Source: Solirubrobacterales bacterium
GTDB lineage: Bacteria; Actinomycetota; Thermoleophilia; Solirubrobacterales; Solirubrobacteraceae
Assembly (NCBI GenBank): GCA_027315115.1
Contig: DAHUYQ010000007.1
Span: forward strand, 18,423 to 82,422
DNA: 64,000 nucleotides
Reading direction: 5' to 3'
Numbering within the stretch: position 1 is the stretch's first letter; every line of letters starts with the position of its first letter. Shown here piece by piece: positions 17,391 through 26,248 of the stretch. Both the position numbers and the translations under genes were made by a program. A model generated the notes under the pieces. That model saw only the letters and a program-made list of their open reading frames with translations. It did not search any database and had not been told where the DNA came from.

Positions 17391-17900
17391 ATGAGGCCCT
17401 CGAGATTGAGTTTCGGACTGATCGGGCTTGCTGCGATCACGGCGAGCGTGGCGATCTCGGCATGCGGCAGCTCGGCGACCGACCCGGCGCTGGTCGGCGC
17501 GCCGTCACAGACCCAGAGCACCCCGGTGAAGTCAGCCGCGAAGGCTCCTGCGCCGAAGACGATCACTCTGGTCGTCAAGGCCGACGAAGAGAACGCGCGG
17601 AAGGGACCGGAAGGCACCTGGCACGACGCCTACCTGCCCGCCAACATCGCGGTCCGCAACGGCCAGAAGGTGACGCTTCACATCTACAACTACGACGAAG
17701 GCGAACACTCCTTCGCGGCGCCGGCGCTCGGCTTGAACGTGAGCGTTGCCGGCGGCTCCGAAAAGGCGCCGAAGGAGACCACCGTCACCTTCACGGTCTC
17801 TTCGCAGCCCGGGCATTACATGTGGTACTGCGCCGACCCCTGCGACCCGTGGGCGATGGCGCACAAGGGATTCATGGAGGGAGATGTGACGGTCTCCTGA
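17391..17900 (+). CDS. Lipoprotein cupredoxin with CuA-like motif
   Basis: The start at 17391 follows AAAGGAG. The 169-aa product has a lipoprotein signal (cleavage before Cys25) and a linker, then a cupredoxin fold from about residue 55. Candidate copper ligands are His106 (GEHSF), Cys147 and Cys151 (WYCADPC), His158 and Met162 (AHKGFM). The spacing is C-x3-C-x6-H-x3-M, close to but longer than the CuA pattern C-x3-C-x3-H-x2-M. It sits outside the membrane and may carry electrons or bind copper. The divergent SCO gene is its likely assembly factor. Confidence 0.83.
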   Translation: MRPSRLSFGLIGLAAITASVAISACGSSATDPALVGAPSQTQSTPVKSAAKAPAPKTITLVVKADEENARKGPEGTWHDAYLPANIAVRNGQKVTLHIYNYDEGEHSFAAPALGLNVSVAGGSEKAPKETTVTFTVSSQPGHYMWYCADPCDPWAMAHKGFMEGDVTVS

Positions 17901-17950
17901 GGCGGACCGCCGCATCCACGTTCTGAGGACACATCACGCCTCAGGTCCCG

Positions 17951-17991
17951 GTCCTGCGGGGCCCCGGGCTGCAGCCCGGGGCCCGCGGGAC
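17951..17991. terminator. Strong GC-rich hairpin between convergent genes
   Basis: Two nearly perfect arms of about 19-20 bp fold around a central GC; one bulge breaks the symmetry. It sits directly after the LysR stop (17992) and 50 bp after the cupredoxin stop, so it can end transcription from both sides. No U-tract follows, as is usual in high-GC actinobacteria. Confidence 0.6.
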
Positions 17992-19002
17992 TCAGTTGCG
18001 TTGAAGCTGTGGCCTGAACGCGAGCAGGACGGCCAGCAGCTCGCGCGCGGCGGACCTCAGGTTCTCCTCGCCGGTGTGCAGGATCACGAACAGCCGCTCG
18101 AAGCGCGGCCCCTCCGCTCGGCGCATCACCAGGCCGTCGCCCGGGCTCAGGGCCAGGCGGGAGACCAGCAGCGGCGCCTGCTCGGAGATCGCCGCCGCCT
18201 TGGCGGCCGCGGTGCTGCCGATCTCCGCAAGCGGCGCTGCGAGGGAGAGACCTTCCCGCTCGAGCACGAGATCGACGGTGCGGCGGCTGTTGGCGTTCGG
18301 GTCGCGCATGATCATCGGGGTGGCGACGAGCTCCTGCATCGGCACCTCCTCGAGCTTGGCCCAGGCGTGCCCCTCCGGCACCGCGATCACGATCTCGCTC
18401 TCCGCGAACGGGATCTCGGTCAGCTCGGTGGACTCGGCGTCGGCTTCCCTGGCCGCGATCGCAAGCTCGACGCGGCCGTCTCGCACGAGCGCCCGCGCGA
18501 CGCTGGAGTTCACGACGGTGAGCTCGACCGAGAGATGGCGCTGATGGCGGTGCTGGAGCTCGACCAGCGGCTTGGCGAGCAGGAACTCCGCGACGGTGTG
18601 GCTCGCCGCGAGCCTGATCGGCGCGTCTTCGCGGTGCAGCCCGCCCAGCAGCCCTTCGACCACCTCCGCCTCGGCGAGCAGCTTGCGCGCCACCCCGTAC
18701 AGGCGCGTGCCTGCCGCGGTCGGCCGCACTCCCCTGGTGGATCGTTCCAGGAGCTGCGCGCCCGCCAACGCCTCCAGCGCCCGCAGCCGCTTGGAGAGGG
18801 CCGGCTGGCTCACCTGCAGAAGACGCGCCGCCCGGCCCAGGCTGCCGAGGTCCACGGCCGCGCAGAACGCTCTCAGCTCGCCGATGTCCGGCGGCCTTAC
18901 CGTCCTGCCCGCCACAGCGGCACCCCGGGAAGTCGCGACCGTCGGCTCATGGGAGACAGCGTAAAGCGCGGTGGGGTCGTGGGGATTGGGCGGCGCAGAC
19001 AT
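17992..19002 (-). CDS. LysR-family transcriptional regulator
   Basis: A 336-aa LysR protein: winged HTH near residues 38-100 (GSLGRAARLLQVSQPALSKRL) and a periplasmic-binding-protein-like effector domain thereafter. The first 37 residues are an unusual extension, and an internal start near the HTH is possible. It is divergent from the R2lox gene with a 49-bp gap, the classic position for a regulator acting on the adjacent gene. Confidence 0.9.
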   Translation of the reverse strand: MSAPPNPHDPTALYAVSHEPTVATSRGAAVAGRTVRPPDIGELRAFCAAVDLGSLGRAARLLQVSQPALSKRLRALEALAGAQLLERSTRGVRPTAAGTRLYGVARKLLAEAEVVEGLLGGLHREDAPIRLAASHTVAEFLLAKPLVELQHRHQRHLSVELTVVNSSVARALVRDGRVELAIAAREADAESTELTEIPFAESEIVIAVPEGHAWAKLEEVPMQELVATPMIMRDPNANSRRTVDLVLEREGLSLAAPLAEIGSTAAAKAAAISEQAPLLVSRLALSPGDGLVMRRAEGPRFERLFVILHTGEENLRSAARELLAVLLAFRPQLQRN

Positions 19003-19051
19003 CGTGGCTGCGCCCGGCCGCGCCGCCGGGAGGGGAATATAGGATCGAGGC

Positions 19052-19876
19052 GTGAGCGCGCAAACCCACCTGCACGATCCGCAGACGCTCTACCGCCACT
19101 GGGAGGAGAGCCAGTGGAGCCCGTGGGAGATCGACCTCACCGCCGATCGCGAACAGTGGGAGGCGATGGAGGACCGTTCGCTGATCATGTTCGTGCTCAG
19201 CTCCCTGATGGTCGCCGAGGAGCGGATCACGACGAAGTTCTCCGGGCTGCTCGGCGCGCACGGCAGCGAGGAGGAGGCTACGTTCCTCGCCACCCAGCAG
19301 GTCGACGAGGCCAGGCACATGCAGTTCTACGCCCGCTTCCAGAACGAGGTGGTCGCGGAGCCGGCGCTGATCGTCGAGCACGTGCAGCGGGCCCGCGCAC
19401 AGGTCTCCGCCGCGTTTGCCACGATCTTCGACGAGCAGCTCGTGGCAGCCCACGATCGCCTGCTCGCCAACCCCGCCGACGCGGCGGCCAAGGTCGCCTT
19501 CGTGACGATCTACCACCAGATCCTCGAGGGCACGCTCGGGCTGACGACGTTCGAGTTCGCAACCCGCTTCCTGCGGCGCGAAGGCCAGCTTCCCGGATTC
19601 GTCGCCGGCTACGGCAAGATCCACCACGACGAGCACCGCCACATCGCCTACGGCACCTGGTTCCTGCGCGAGGCCGTCGCCAGGGACGGCGCGCTCGGCG
19701 ACGTCGTGCGGCAGACGCTGCGCGAGCTTCTGCCAGCCGTCGCGGAGTCGCTGACGCCGCCGGCCGGCACCGACTCATCCGTGCTCGGCGCTTCGGCGGA
19801 CGAGCTGCGCGCGTTCGCGCTCGACGGGCTCAGCCGCAGGCTGAACATCATCGGCGTTCCGCTCACGACGCTCTGA
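19052..19876 (+). CDS. R2-like ligand-binding oxidase (R2lox), ferritin-like dimetal protein
   Basis: GTG start; 274 aa. The six dimetal ligands are visible: Glu56 (or 57), Glu86 and His89 (DEARH), Glu159, and Glu194 and His197 (DEHRH). Tyr154 lies five residues before Glu159, the position that forms the Tyr-Val ether cross-link in R2lox. The cross-link partner position (ligand +3) reads Ile59 here if Glu56 is the ligand. R2lox proteins carry a Mn/Fe site and an endogenous lipid. Their reaction is unknown. There is no ribonucleotide reductase large subunit nearby. TATAGGAT just upstream looks like its -10. Confidence 0.85.
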   Translation: MSAQTHLHDPQTLYRHWEESQWSPWEIDLTADREQWEAMEDRSLIMFVLSSLMVAEERITTKFSGLLGAHGSEEEATFLATQQVDEARHMQFYARFQNEVVAEPALIVEHVQRARAQVSAAFATIFDEQLVAAHDRLLANPADAAAKVAFVTIYHQILEGTLGLTTFEFATRFLRREGQLPGFVAGYGKIHHDEHRHIAYGTWFLREAVARDGALGDVVRQTLRELLPAVAESLTPPAGTDSSVLGASADELRAFALDGLSRRLNIIGVPLTTL

Positions 19877-19958
19877 GGCCGCGGGCGTCGCTCGTCCCGG
19901 CGCAGACCGAGCAGGATTCGAGAAATCGCGGCGCGGCACGTCGGCTAGCCTCGCCGTC

Positions 19959-20034
19959 ATGCACATCGCCATCGGTGCGCAGCGCCGCGGGGCAGTTCAG
20001 CGACCCGGACGGGTTCGCTTGGGAGGCGGCGTAG
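19959..20034 (+). pseudogene. Remnant of a glyoxalase/VOC gene
   Basis: A Met start (MHIAIGA) is followed after a frame change by QFSDPDGFAWEAA and a stop, which is the typical C-terminal strand of VOC-family proteins. Only the two ends remain, about 25 codons in all, so the middle was deleted. No function is expected. Confidence 0.5.
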
Positions 20035-20054
20035 GCATCCGCCCGTCGAGGACA

Positions 20055-20117
20055 GCTTTCCAATCGGAAAGCGCGAGCTTGCGCATCAGAAAGCCCGCAG
20101 CTCGGCTGTGCTGCGGG
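20055..20117. repeat. Two adjacent hairpins downstream of the cold-shock gene
   Basis: GCTTTCC and GGAAAGC (20055-20072) pair perfectly around AATC. CCCGCAGC and GCTGCGGG pair around an 8-base loop in the following hairpin (20094-20117). With the terminator at 20156 they form a run of three hairpins in about 130 bp between convergent genes. They may be extra terminators or stabilising 3' structures. Confidence 0.5.
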
Positions 20118-20155
20118 CAGCTCTCAGAGCTGGCGCGGAATGATCGATGCAGACC

Positions 20156-20182
20156 GTCTGCCGGCCGCGCCGGCCGGCAGAC
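20156..20182 (-). terminator. Terminator hairpin of the cold-shock gene
   Basis: GTCTGCCGGCCG and its exact complement CGGCCGGCAGAC enclose a CGC loop, giving a 12-bp GC-rich stem. It starts 14 bases past the stop of the cold-shock gene. There is no clear U-tract. Confidence 0.65.
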
Positions 20183-20196
20183 GCGCACAACTACTC

Positions 20197-20400
20197 TCAG
20201 ATGACCTGGACGTTGACCGCCTTGGGGCCCTTGTCGCCGTTCTCCGAGTCGTAGCTGACCTTTGCGCCCTCGGCGAGCGAGCGGTAGCCCTCGCCGACGA
20301 TCGCGGTGTGATGGACGAAGAGGTCCTTGGACTGGTCGTCGGGGGTGATGAACCCGAAGCCCTTGTCGTCGCTGAACCACTTCACGGTTCCTGTAGCCAT
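20197..20400 (-). CDS. Cold-shock protein, CspA family
   Basis: The start at 20400 follows GGAGGTAACA; 67 aa, the normal length for the family. RNP1 (KGFGFI) and RNP2 (LFVHHTAI) are intact; RNP2 usually reads VFVHF/Y, so the second His is a small variation. It binds single-stranded RNA/DNA and acts as an RNA chaperone. A gap to the palindrome at 20477-20494 suggests a structured 5' leader of the kind that regulates csp mRNAs. Confidence 0.95.
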   Translation of the reverse strand: MATGTVKWFSDDKGFGFITPDDQSKDLFVHHTAIVGEGYRSLAEGAKVSYDSENGDKGPKAVNVQVI

Positions 20401-20476
20401 TGTTACCTCCGGTATCGATAGTGCTGCGAACGCGGAGATGCTGTGAGCAAAGCTACGGGCCGCGGGCACCGCTTCG

Positions 20477-20494
20477 TTGGGTCGAACGACCCAA
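20477..20494 (-). promoter_or_regulatory. Palindrome upstream of the cold-shock gene
   Basis: TTGGGTCG and CGACCCAA flank AA, an 8-bp inverted repeat 77 bp before the start codon. It may be an operator at the promoter or, if transcribed, a hairpin in the mRNA leader. The 700-bp stretch to the next gene (21103) otherwise holds only the broken gene at 20700. Confidence 0.4.
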
Positions 20495-20699
20495 CCTGAT
20501 CGCCCCTTAAGGTAGCAGGACCGGCCGGCCCGTGATTCCTGAATCACCGAGAGCCATCACGCACGGGCCGACGCCGGGAATCGAGGGGGCCTCGCGATAC
20601 GCTGCCCGCGTGGCTGCCGCGCGCCGCCGCCCACATCCGCCTCCCGTGAGGCGATCCCCGCCGCCCATGCGGACGCTCGCTGCGATTCGCCCGCGCGCG

Positions 20700-20975
20700 A
20701 GCTCAGGCAGGCCATCTGGATCGCAGTCGGAGCCGCGAAGAAGACGACCACGCGGAGGGTGATGGTCGCCGGCGCGCAGGCGACCGTGCCGGGCGGGCAG
20801 AGCAAGACGTTGACGCTCCATTCTCAACGCGGCCAGCCGGAAGCTGCTCCGCAGCCGACATGCGCTGAAAGTGTCTCTGACGGTGACCCAGCTCGGGGTC
20901 GCCGGGCACGCGGCCACGGTGAGGACCCTGAAGCTGACGCTGACAGCGGCCAAGTCGGGGCGGCACGGGCGATGA
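20700..20975 (+). pseudogene. C-terminal remnant of an Ig-like/secreted repeat protein
   Basis: One frame reads VMVAGAQATVPGGQSKTLTL. Shifting one base at about 20821 continues with LNAASRKLLRSRHALKVSL and TVTQLGVAGHAATVRTLKL to a TGA at 20973. This is the beta-sandwich pattern found at the ends of large secreted proteins of Solirubrobacterales-like actinobacteria. The upstream part is missing and the frame is broken, so it is a dead fragment. Left boundary is approximate. Confidence 0.45.
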
Positions 20976-21102
20976 GCCCGCCGCCCGCCGGGTCCAGCGT
21001 CTGATCGCCTCACCTGCCTGAGCGGCGCCTCCGCCCAAACCCGCGCGCGCAAGCGCAGCTTTCGCGGATGTCCCGCGGCGCCGGCGGGCCTACGGTCGCG
21101 AC

Positions 21103-21879
21103 ATGAGCTCGGCAGAGACGGTCCCGGCCCTGGAGGCGCAGGGCCTGTGCAGGTCCTTCGGAGAAGGCGTCAGCGCCGTGAACGCTCTGCGCGGCGTGGA
21201 CCTGCGGGTGGCCGACCGCGAGTTCCTGGCGATCATGGGCCCGTCGGGCTCGGGCAAGAGCACGCTGCTGCACATCCTCGGGGCGCTCGATCGTCCCAGT
21301 GCCGGCTCGACCTCGATTCACGGCCGGCGCTATGACGATCTCGACGACCGGGCGCTGACGAGGCTGCGCGGCGAGGTGTTCGGCTTCATCTTCCAGTTCT
21401 TCAACCTTCTGCCCACGCTCACGGCCGCCGAGAACGTGCTGCTGCCAGCGCTGGTGGCGGGCGAGCCGCCGAGCCGCTACGCGCAGCGCACCGACGAGCT
21501 GCTCTCGCTGGTCGGCCTCTCCGACCGCGCCGCGCATCTGCCCAGCGAGATGTCGGGCGGGGAGCAGCAGCGCGTCGCGATCGCGCGCGCCCTGCTGCGC
21601 CGGCCCGAGGTGCTGCTCGCCGACGAGCCGACCGGGAACCTCGACTCGGCGGCGGGCGCGAACGTGCTCGGCCTGCTGCGCAAGCTCGTCGACGACGGAC
21701 AGACGGCGGTGATGGTCACTCACGACGGCGCCGCCGCGGCGCTGGCCGACCGCGTGGTGTTCCTGCGCGACGGGAAGATATTCAGCGAGATCCCCGGCGG
21801 GGACGGCGCCCGCATCAGCAGGGAGCTCTCGCGCCCGCCCGCCGCACCGATCGGGGTGACCGCCAGGGAGGCGGCGTGA
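21103..21879 (+). CDS. ABC transporter ATP-binding protein
   Basis: A 258-aa nucleotide-binding subunit with Walker A GPSGSGKST, Q-loop FQFFNLLPTLTA, signature MSGGEQQRVAIARALL, Walker B LLADEPTGNLD and switch His in VTHD. It belongs to the LolD/MacB-like group. A C-terminal extension of about 25 residues follows the usual end. The permease start GTG overlaps its stop by four bases. Confidence 0.94.
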   Translation: MSSAETVPALEAQGLCRSFGEGVSAVNALRGVDLRVADREFLAIMGPSGSGKSTLLHILGALDRPSAGSTSIHGRRYDDLDDRALTRLRGEVFGFIFQFFNLLPTLTAAENVLLPALVAGEPPSRYAQRTDELLSLVGLSDRAAHLPSEMSGGEQQRVAIARALLRRPEVLLADEPTGNLDSAAGANVLGLLRKLVDDGQTAVMVTHDGAAAALADRVVFLRDGKIFSEIPGGDGARISRELSRPPAAPIGVTAREAA

Positions 21880-24473
21880 GCGGACGCCGGCGTCCAGCCG
21901 GCGCGCGGGTCAGCTCGCTGACCGGGCTCAGCCTGCGCTCGCTGCGCGCACGACCGCTGCGCTCGGTCCTGACGGCGGGCGCGATCGTGCTCGGCGTGGG
22001 GATGATGTTCGGGGTGCTGCTGCTGGTCGGCACGATCCACTCCACGTTCGGCCAGCTCTTCGACTCGATCTACGGCAAGACGGACGTCGTCGTCTCCGGC
22101 CGGCAGTCCGCCGGCGCGCTGCCCGCCTCCACGATCCAGCGCGTGCGCGCGGTGCCCGGGGTGAAGGCCGCCTCGGGCAGCATCGCCTCGATCTTCCGCA
22201 TCCTCGACAGCAGCGGCAAGGCGGGCCGCACCGCCTCGGCCCAGGTGTACGTCGTCGGCGTCGACGTCAGCCAGCCGGAGATGAGCAGCGCCGAAAACGT
22301 GGCCGGGCACGCGCCGGTCGAAGGCACCGACGAGATCAGGCTCGACAGGGACTGGGCGGCCGAACATAACCTCTCGGTCGGCAGCAGCCTGCGCGTCTCG
22401 ACCCCCACCGGCGTGCGCGCGCTGCGCGTCTCCGGCCTGTACACGTTCCCCGGCGGCCTGAACCTCGGCGGCTACGGCACGGGCGAGATGGCGATCGGCG
22501 ACGCGCGCCGCATCATGGACAAGCCGGCCACGTGGGATGAAATCTCCGTGCAGGCGAACGCCGGGGTGAGACCCGAAACGCTGCGCAGTCGCATCAGCGC
22601 GGCGCTGGGACGCGGCGTGGAGGTCGCGACGCCTGCGACCAAGAGCCAGGAGAGCCAGGAACAGCTCGCGTCGCTGGACGTGATCCTCTACTTCTTCTCC
22701 GGCATCGCGCTGTTCGTCGGCGGCTTCCTGATCCTCAACTCCTTCAACATGACGGTGCTGCAGCGCATGCGCGAGATCGGCACGCTGCGCGCGCTGGGCG
22801 CTCCGCCCCGGCGCGTCGCGCGCACGATCCTCATCGAGGGAGTGCTGCTGGCGCTCGTGGGCTCGGTTTTCGGTCTGGCGCTCGGCGCGGGGCTCGCCTC
22901 GCTGCTGCTACGCGCGATGAAGAGCTTCGGCATGCCGGTGGCGGGCGTGCACTACTCGCTCGGCGCCGGGATCGCGGCGGTGGCCGCCGGAGTCCTCGCA
23001 ACGCTCCTCGGCGCCGCCTGGCCGGCGTTCAAGGCCGGACGCGTGGCGCCCGTGCGGGCGCTGATCGGCGGCGGCGAGAAGCCGCACGTGACGAGCGCGC
23101 GCCGCGCGATCGTGGGGCTGGTCCTGTTCGTGCCCTCGATGGCCGCCGGCGGACTGCTGTGGTTCGGCAACCAGTCCAACGATCCGCTGGTCGGCATCGG
23201 CGCCACCGCCTCGACGATGGTGATGTTCGTCGGCATGGTGCTGCTCGCGCCGTTCGTGGTCCTCCCGCTGGTGCGGCTGATGGCAGCTCCGCTGCAGCGG
23301 GCGATGCCGGCCGAGGGCCGGCTTGCGGCCGACGCGGCGCGCACCAGCCCCGGACGCACCGCGGCGACCGCGGCCACGCTGCTCATCTCTCTTTCGGTGG
23401 TCGTCGTCAACGCCACCGTCGCCTCCAGCTTCGTCGGGTCGGTCGAACGCGAGATCGACAGCGCGTTCTCGCGCGATCTGACGGTGCAGCCGATCGGCTA
23501 CCAGGAAGCCGGCGGGCCACAGCCCGGGCTCTCCACGCGCCTGCGCGACCAGATCGCGGCGCTGCCGCAGACCGGAGTGGTGGCCAGCCGCCGCTCGCTG
23601 TTCGTGCACAACCTGCCCGGCGGCGGCTCGCAGGGCGTGCTCGTCGGCTACGACCCCTACCAGTACCGGCGCGTGGACAAGGTGCAGTACACCGGCGCCC
23701 CGCTGCAGGAGGTGCTGCGCGGGCTGGCACAGGGTGGCGTGGTGCCCGCCAAGTCCTACGCGCAGCAGCGCAACCTGCACGTCGGCGGACGCCTGCGCCT
23801 GGAAGGCCCGAGCGGCGTGCGCAGCGCGCCGATCGTGGGGATCGCGGAAACGCTCGAACTCGGCGGGCAGGTCGTGCAGATGTCGCTGGGGACGATCGCC
23901 TCCGTCTACGGCATGCACACGGACTCTCAGCTCGTCGTCAAGGCATCCTCCCCTGCGGCGCGCGGCGCGCTCACGCAGCGCGTGAATGCGCTGCTTGAAA
24001 AGGAATACCCGGGCCTGGAAGCGCTATCGCAGGCCGAATTCAAGAAACACACGACCGACCTGATCAACCAGCAGTTCTCCTTCTTCAACGCGATCGTCGG
24101 CATCGCCGTGCTGGTCGGCGTGCTCGGGATCATCAACACGCTCAGCATGTCCGTGCTGGAGCGCACCCGCGAGATCGGCGTGCTGCGCGCGCTCGGCGCC
24201 TCACGCTGGCGCATCCGGCGCACGATGGCCAACGAGAGCCTGCTGATCTCGCTCGCCGGCACCCTCTCCGGCATCATCGCCGGGCTCGCCATAGCCGTGG
24301 TGTGGATCCTGGGCATGCGGGCCACCTCGTTCCCCGAAATGTCGATGTACCTGCCCGTCTCGCTGCTCGTCACGATCGCCGTGCTGGGCGTCGTGATCGG
24401 CGTGCTCGCCGCGATCCTTCCCGCTCGCCGCGCGGCCAAGCTTCAGCCGCTGGCGGCGCTGCGGTACGAGTGA
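21876..24473 (+). CDS. ABC transporter permease with two FtsX domains
   Basis: An 865-aa double permease. The first half has an N-terminal helix, a MacB-like extracytoplasmic domain and an FtsX domain (loop MREIGTLRALGAPPRR). The second half repeats the plan, with loop RTREIGVLRALGASRWR and final helices ending in LQPLAALRYE. Two-domain FtsX permeases act as a single polypeptide with one ATPase dimer and export lipids, lipoproteins or peptides. GTG start overlaps the ATPase stop. Confidence 0.93.
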   Translation: MSGRRRPAGARVSSLTGLSLRSLRARPLRSVLTAGAIVLGVGMMFGVLLLVGTIHSTFGQLFDSIYGKTDVVVSGRQSAGALPASTIQRVRAVPGVKAASGSIASIFRILDSSGKAGRTASAQVYVVGVDVSQPEMSSAENVAGHAPVEGTDEIRLDRDWAAEHNLSVGSSLRVSTPTGVRALRVSGLYTFPGGLNLGGYGTGEMAIGDARRIMDKPATWDEISVQANAGVRPETLRSRISAALGRGVEVATPATKSQESQEQLASLDVILYFFSGIALFVGGFLILNSFNMTVLQRMREIGTLRALGAPPRRVARTILIEGVLLALVGSVFGLALGAGLASLLLRAMKSFGMPVAGVHYSLGAGIAAVAAGVLATLLGAAWPAFKAGRVAPVRALIGGGEKPHVTSARRAIVGLVLFVPSMAAGGLLWFGNQSNDPLVGIGATASTMVMFVGMVLLAPFVVLPLVRLMAAPLQRAMPAEGRLAADAARTSPGRTAATAATLLISLSVVVVNATVASSFVGSVEREIDSAFSRDLTVQPIGYQEAGGPQPGLSTRLRDQIAALPQTGVVASRRSLFVHNLPGGGSQGVLVGYDPYQYRRVDKVQYTGAPLQEVLRGLAQGGVVPAKSYAQQRNLHVGGRLRLEGPSGVRSAPIVGIAETLELGGQVVQMSLGTIASVYGMHTDSQLVVKASSPAARGALTQRVNALLEKEYPGLEALSQAEFKKHTTDLINQQFSFFNAIVGIAVLVGVLGIINTLSMSVLERTREIGVLRALGASRWRIRRTMANESLLISLAGTLSGIIAGLAIAVVWILGMRATSFPEMSMYLPVSLLVTIAVLGVVIGVLAAILPARRAAKLQPLAALRYE

Positions 24474-24474
24474 G

Positions 24475-25083
24475 ATGCCGGTGTTCGCCGACCAGTTCCT
24501 GCCCGTCTTCGACATCTCGACCGAGCTGGCCGTGCCCGTCGAAGCCGACAGCGCGACCACATGGAGCACGCTGATGGCGGCCGACCTCATGGAAATGGGC
24601 CGGCGCCGGCCGATGCTCGGGCTGCTCGGCGCCGTGCGCGCTCTGCCCGAGCTCGCAACCCACGTGCTGCGCGGCCAGCGTCCGCCCCGCGCGCCCAGCC
24701 ACATGACGCTGCGTGACACGACCGAGCTGCCGGCCGGCTCGGGGAGCTGGACGCTGCTCGGCGAACGGCCCGGGCGGGAGATTGCGCTCGGCCTGGTCGG
24801 CAGGTTCTGGCGGCCGGCGATCTCCTACGCCGACGTGCCGGCGGAGGCGTTCAAGGACTTCGCCGAGCCCGGCTACGCGAAGACCGTCTATGCGCTCGGC
24901 GTCCAAGCGCTCGCCGGCGAGCGCACGCTCCTGTGGGCTCAGATGCGCACGACGAGCACCGACGAGCACGCGAGACGCTGGTTTCGCCGCTACTGGACCT
25001 TCGGCGTCGGCTCCGGCGCGCAGCTGCTCGTGGGCGGGCTGCTTGAGATCGTGCGGGATGACGCCGAGAGCGGCGGGGCTTGA
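24475..25083 (+). CDS. SRPBCC-like protein of unknown function
   Basis: Starts one base after the permease stop; 202 aa. I do not recognise a named family with certainty. The pattern (an N-terminal strand ELAVPVEADSATTW, a long basic helix, then antiparallel strands such as ELPAGSGSWTLLGERPGRE and TLLWAQMRTTSTDEHARRWF before a long C-terminal helix) suits a START/SRPBCC fold with a hydrophobic cavity. Its coupling to a lipid-exporter-like ABC system suggests it binds a lipid or similar ligand. Confidence 0.72.
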   Translation: MPVFADQFLPVFDISTELAVPVEADSATTWSTLMAADLMEMGRRRPMLGLLGAVRALPELATHVLRGQRPPRAPSHMTLRDTTELPAGSGSWTLLGERPGREIALGLVGRFWRPAISYADVPAEAFKDFAEPGYAKTVYALGVQALAGERTLLWAQMRTTSTDEHARRWFRRYWTFGVGSGAQLLVGGLLEIVRDDAESGGA

Positions 25084-25177
25084 ATGGGACTACGCGTCCT
25101 CGACAAGCTGGGCGACAGCATTGACCGCGCGGCGGTGGCGACTTGCGGTAGCCCGCCAGCCGCCTGGCCCAAGCGAC

Positions 25178-26212
25178 CTAGCTGACGCGCCCGGCGCCAC
25201 CGGCCGCATACAGAAACCGTGGGCCCGCGGTTCCGTCACGCCCCGGGACCTCCATGGGCATCAGCCGCGCCGCGGTGATGCGCAGCGCGTGCATCTGTGC
25301 CATCGCCGGCCCGAGCGCGGCGGGCTCGCCGCCGAACGTGCGCTGAAGCTCGTCGATCAGCAGCGTGAACGTGCCGTCGAGCTGATCGGAGACCCGCGCG
25401 ACTTCCGAGTCCGGCGGCAGGGGGATCTCGGGCGGGTTTTCGATCATCGGCCAGACGCCGGCATCGTCGAGTCCGATCGTCGGTGGTCCCCACTCGTAGC
25501 CCTCCGGCGCCGCCGGATCGCGGTTGAGGGTCTCGTGGCGCTGGATCTGCTCGAAGCGGTAGTAGTGGGCCAGCTCGTCGTCCGGGTCCTCCGGGCTCTG
25601 TGCTGTGCCCTCCCCCTGCTCCACGATCAGCTCGATCGCCTTCAGCGCGCCTTCGAGGTTCAGCACCGCATGTAGCTGGCTCTGGTCGATCCAGCCCGTC
25701 ACCTGCCGCGACACGTCGCCGGTGAAGACGCCCTCGCCGAGCTCTCTCATCAGGTTCCCGACCGCTTCGTAGAACTCTCCGATGGTGTGGTATCCGGCCT
25801 GTCCGCGAATGCGGTCTTCCGGGAAGTCCAGCGGGTGCTCGGGCTCCTCGATCGTCATGAACGTCTTGATGCTGGCCTGCGAGAGCCGCGCCAGCGGCAC
25901 GATGAATTCAGGGCCGCCGGGCTCGTCGCCGATTTCCATCGGCAGCGGGGCCGGATAGCGCAGCACCGCCGCCGCCAGATTCGGCGTGCCGCCGACGGCA
26001 TTGAGCATGTTGCAGGCCAGCGAGAGGTGCAGCATCTCCTCGATCACGACGCTGCGGACGATCGCGCCGGCGGCGGCGTTGGCCCCAGGCTTGATGGAGA
26101 ACAGCGCTGTCAGATACGGCGGGATCGTCCCCATCTCCAGCGCGATCGCGTTGCCGAGCGCGGTGCGCAGATCTTCGACCGTCTCAAGCGGCTGTCGTGG
26201 CAGGAACAGCAT
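25178..26212 (-). CDS. Ferritin-like diiron protein (iminophenylpyruvate dimer synthase/VioB-type domain)
   Basis: A 344-aa protein. The helical bundle shows ALEMGTIPPYLTALFSI (Glu26), VVIEEMLHLSLACNML (Glu58/59, His62), a later ELIVEQGEG helix and DDELAHYYRFEQI (Glu213, His216): four carboxylates and two histidines suited to a diiron or dimetal site. This domain occurs in RebD/VioB-type enzymes and in stand-alone proteins of unknown reaction. It is the last gene of a four-gene operon with a quinoprotein-like propeller; the 36-bp gap to the small gene is the only break in an otherwise overlapping run. Confidence 0.85.
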   Translation of the reverse strand: MLFLPRQPLETVEDLRTALGNAIALEMGTIPPYLTALFSIKPGANAAAGAIVRSVVIEEMLHLSLACNMLNAVGGTPNLAAAVLRYPAPLPMEIGDEPGGPEFIVPLARLSQASIKTFMTIEEPEHPLDFPEDRIRGQAGYHTIGEFYEAVGNLMRELGEGVFTGDVSRQVTGWIDQSQLHAVLNLEGALKAIELIVEQGEGTAQSPEDPDDELAHYYRFEQIQRHETLNRDPAAPEGYEWGPPTIGLDDAGVWPMIENPPEIPLPPDSEVARVSDQLDGTFTLLIDELQRTFGGEPAALGPAMAQMHALRITAARLMPMEVPGRDGTAGPRFLYAAGGAGRVS

Positions 26213-26248
26213 CTGGCGGCTCTCCTTCCGCCGGGCCCGCGCGCCCGG

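Noticed and set aside
19052..19876. Ribonucleotide reductase beta subunit
   Set aside because: No large subunit gene nearby, and Tyr at ligand minus 5 and overall length fit R2lox better.
18001..20034. 677-aa plus-strand ORF opposite LysR and overlapping R2lox
   Set aside because: Shadow of two well-supported genes; only its last 13 residues (VOC remnant) mean anything.
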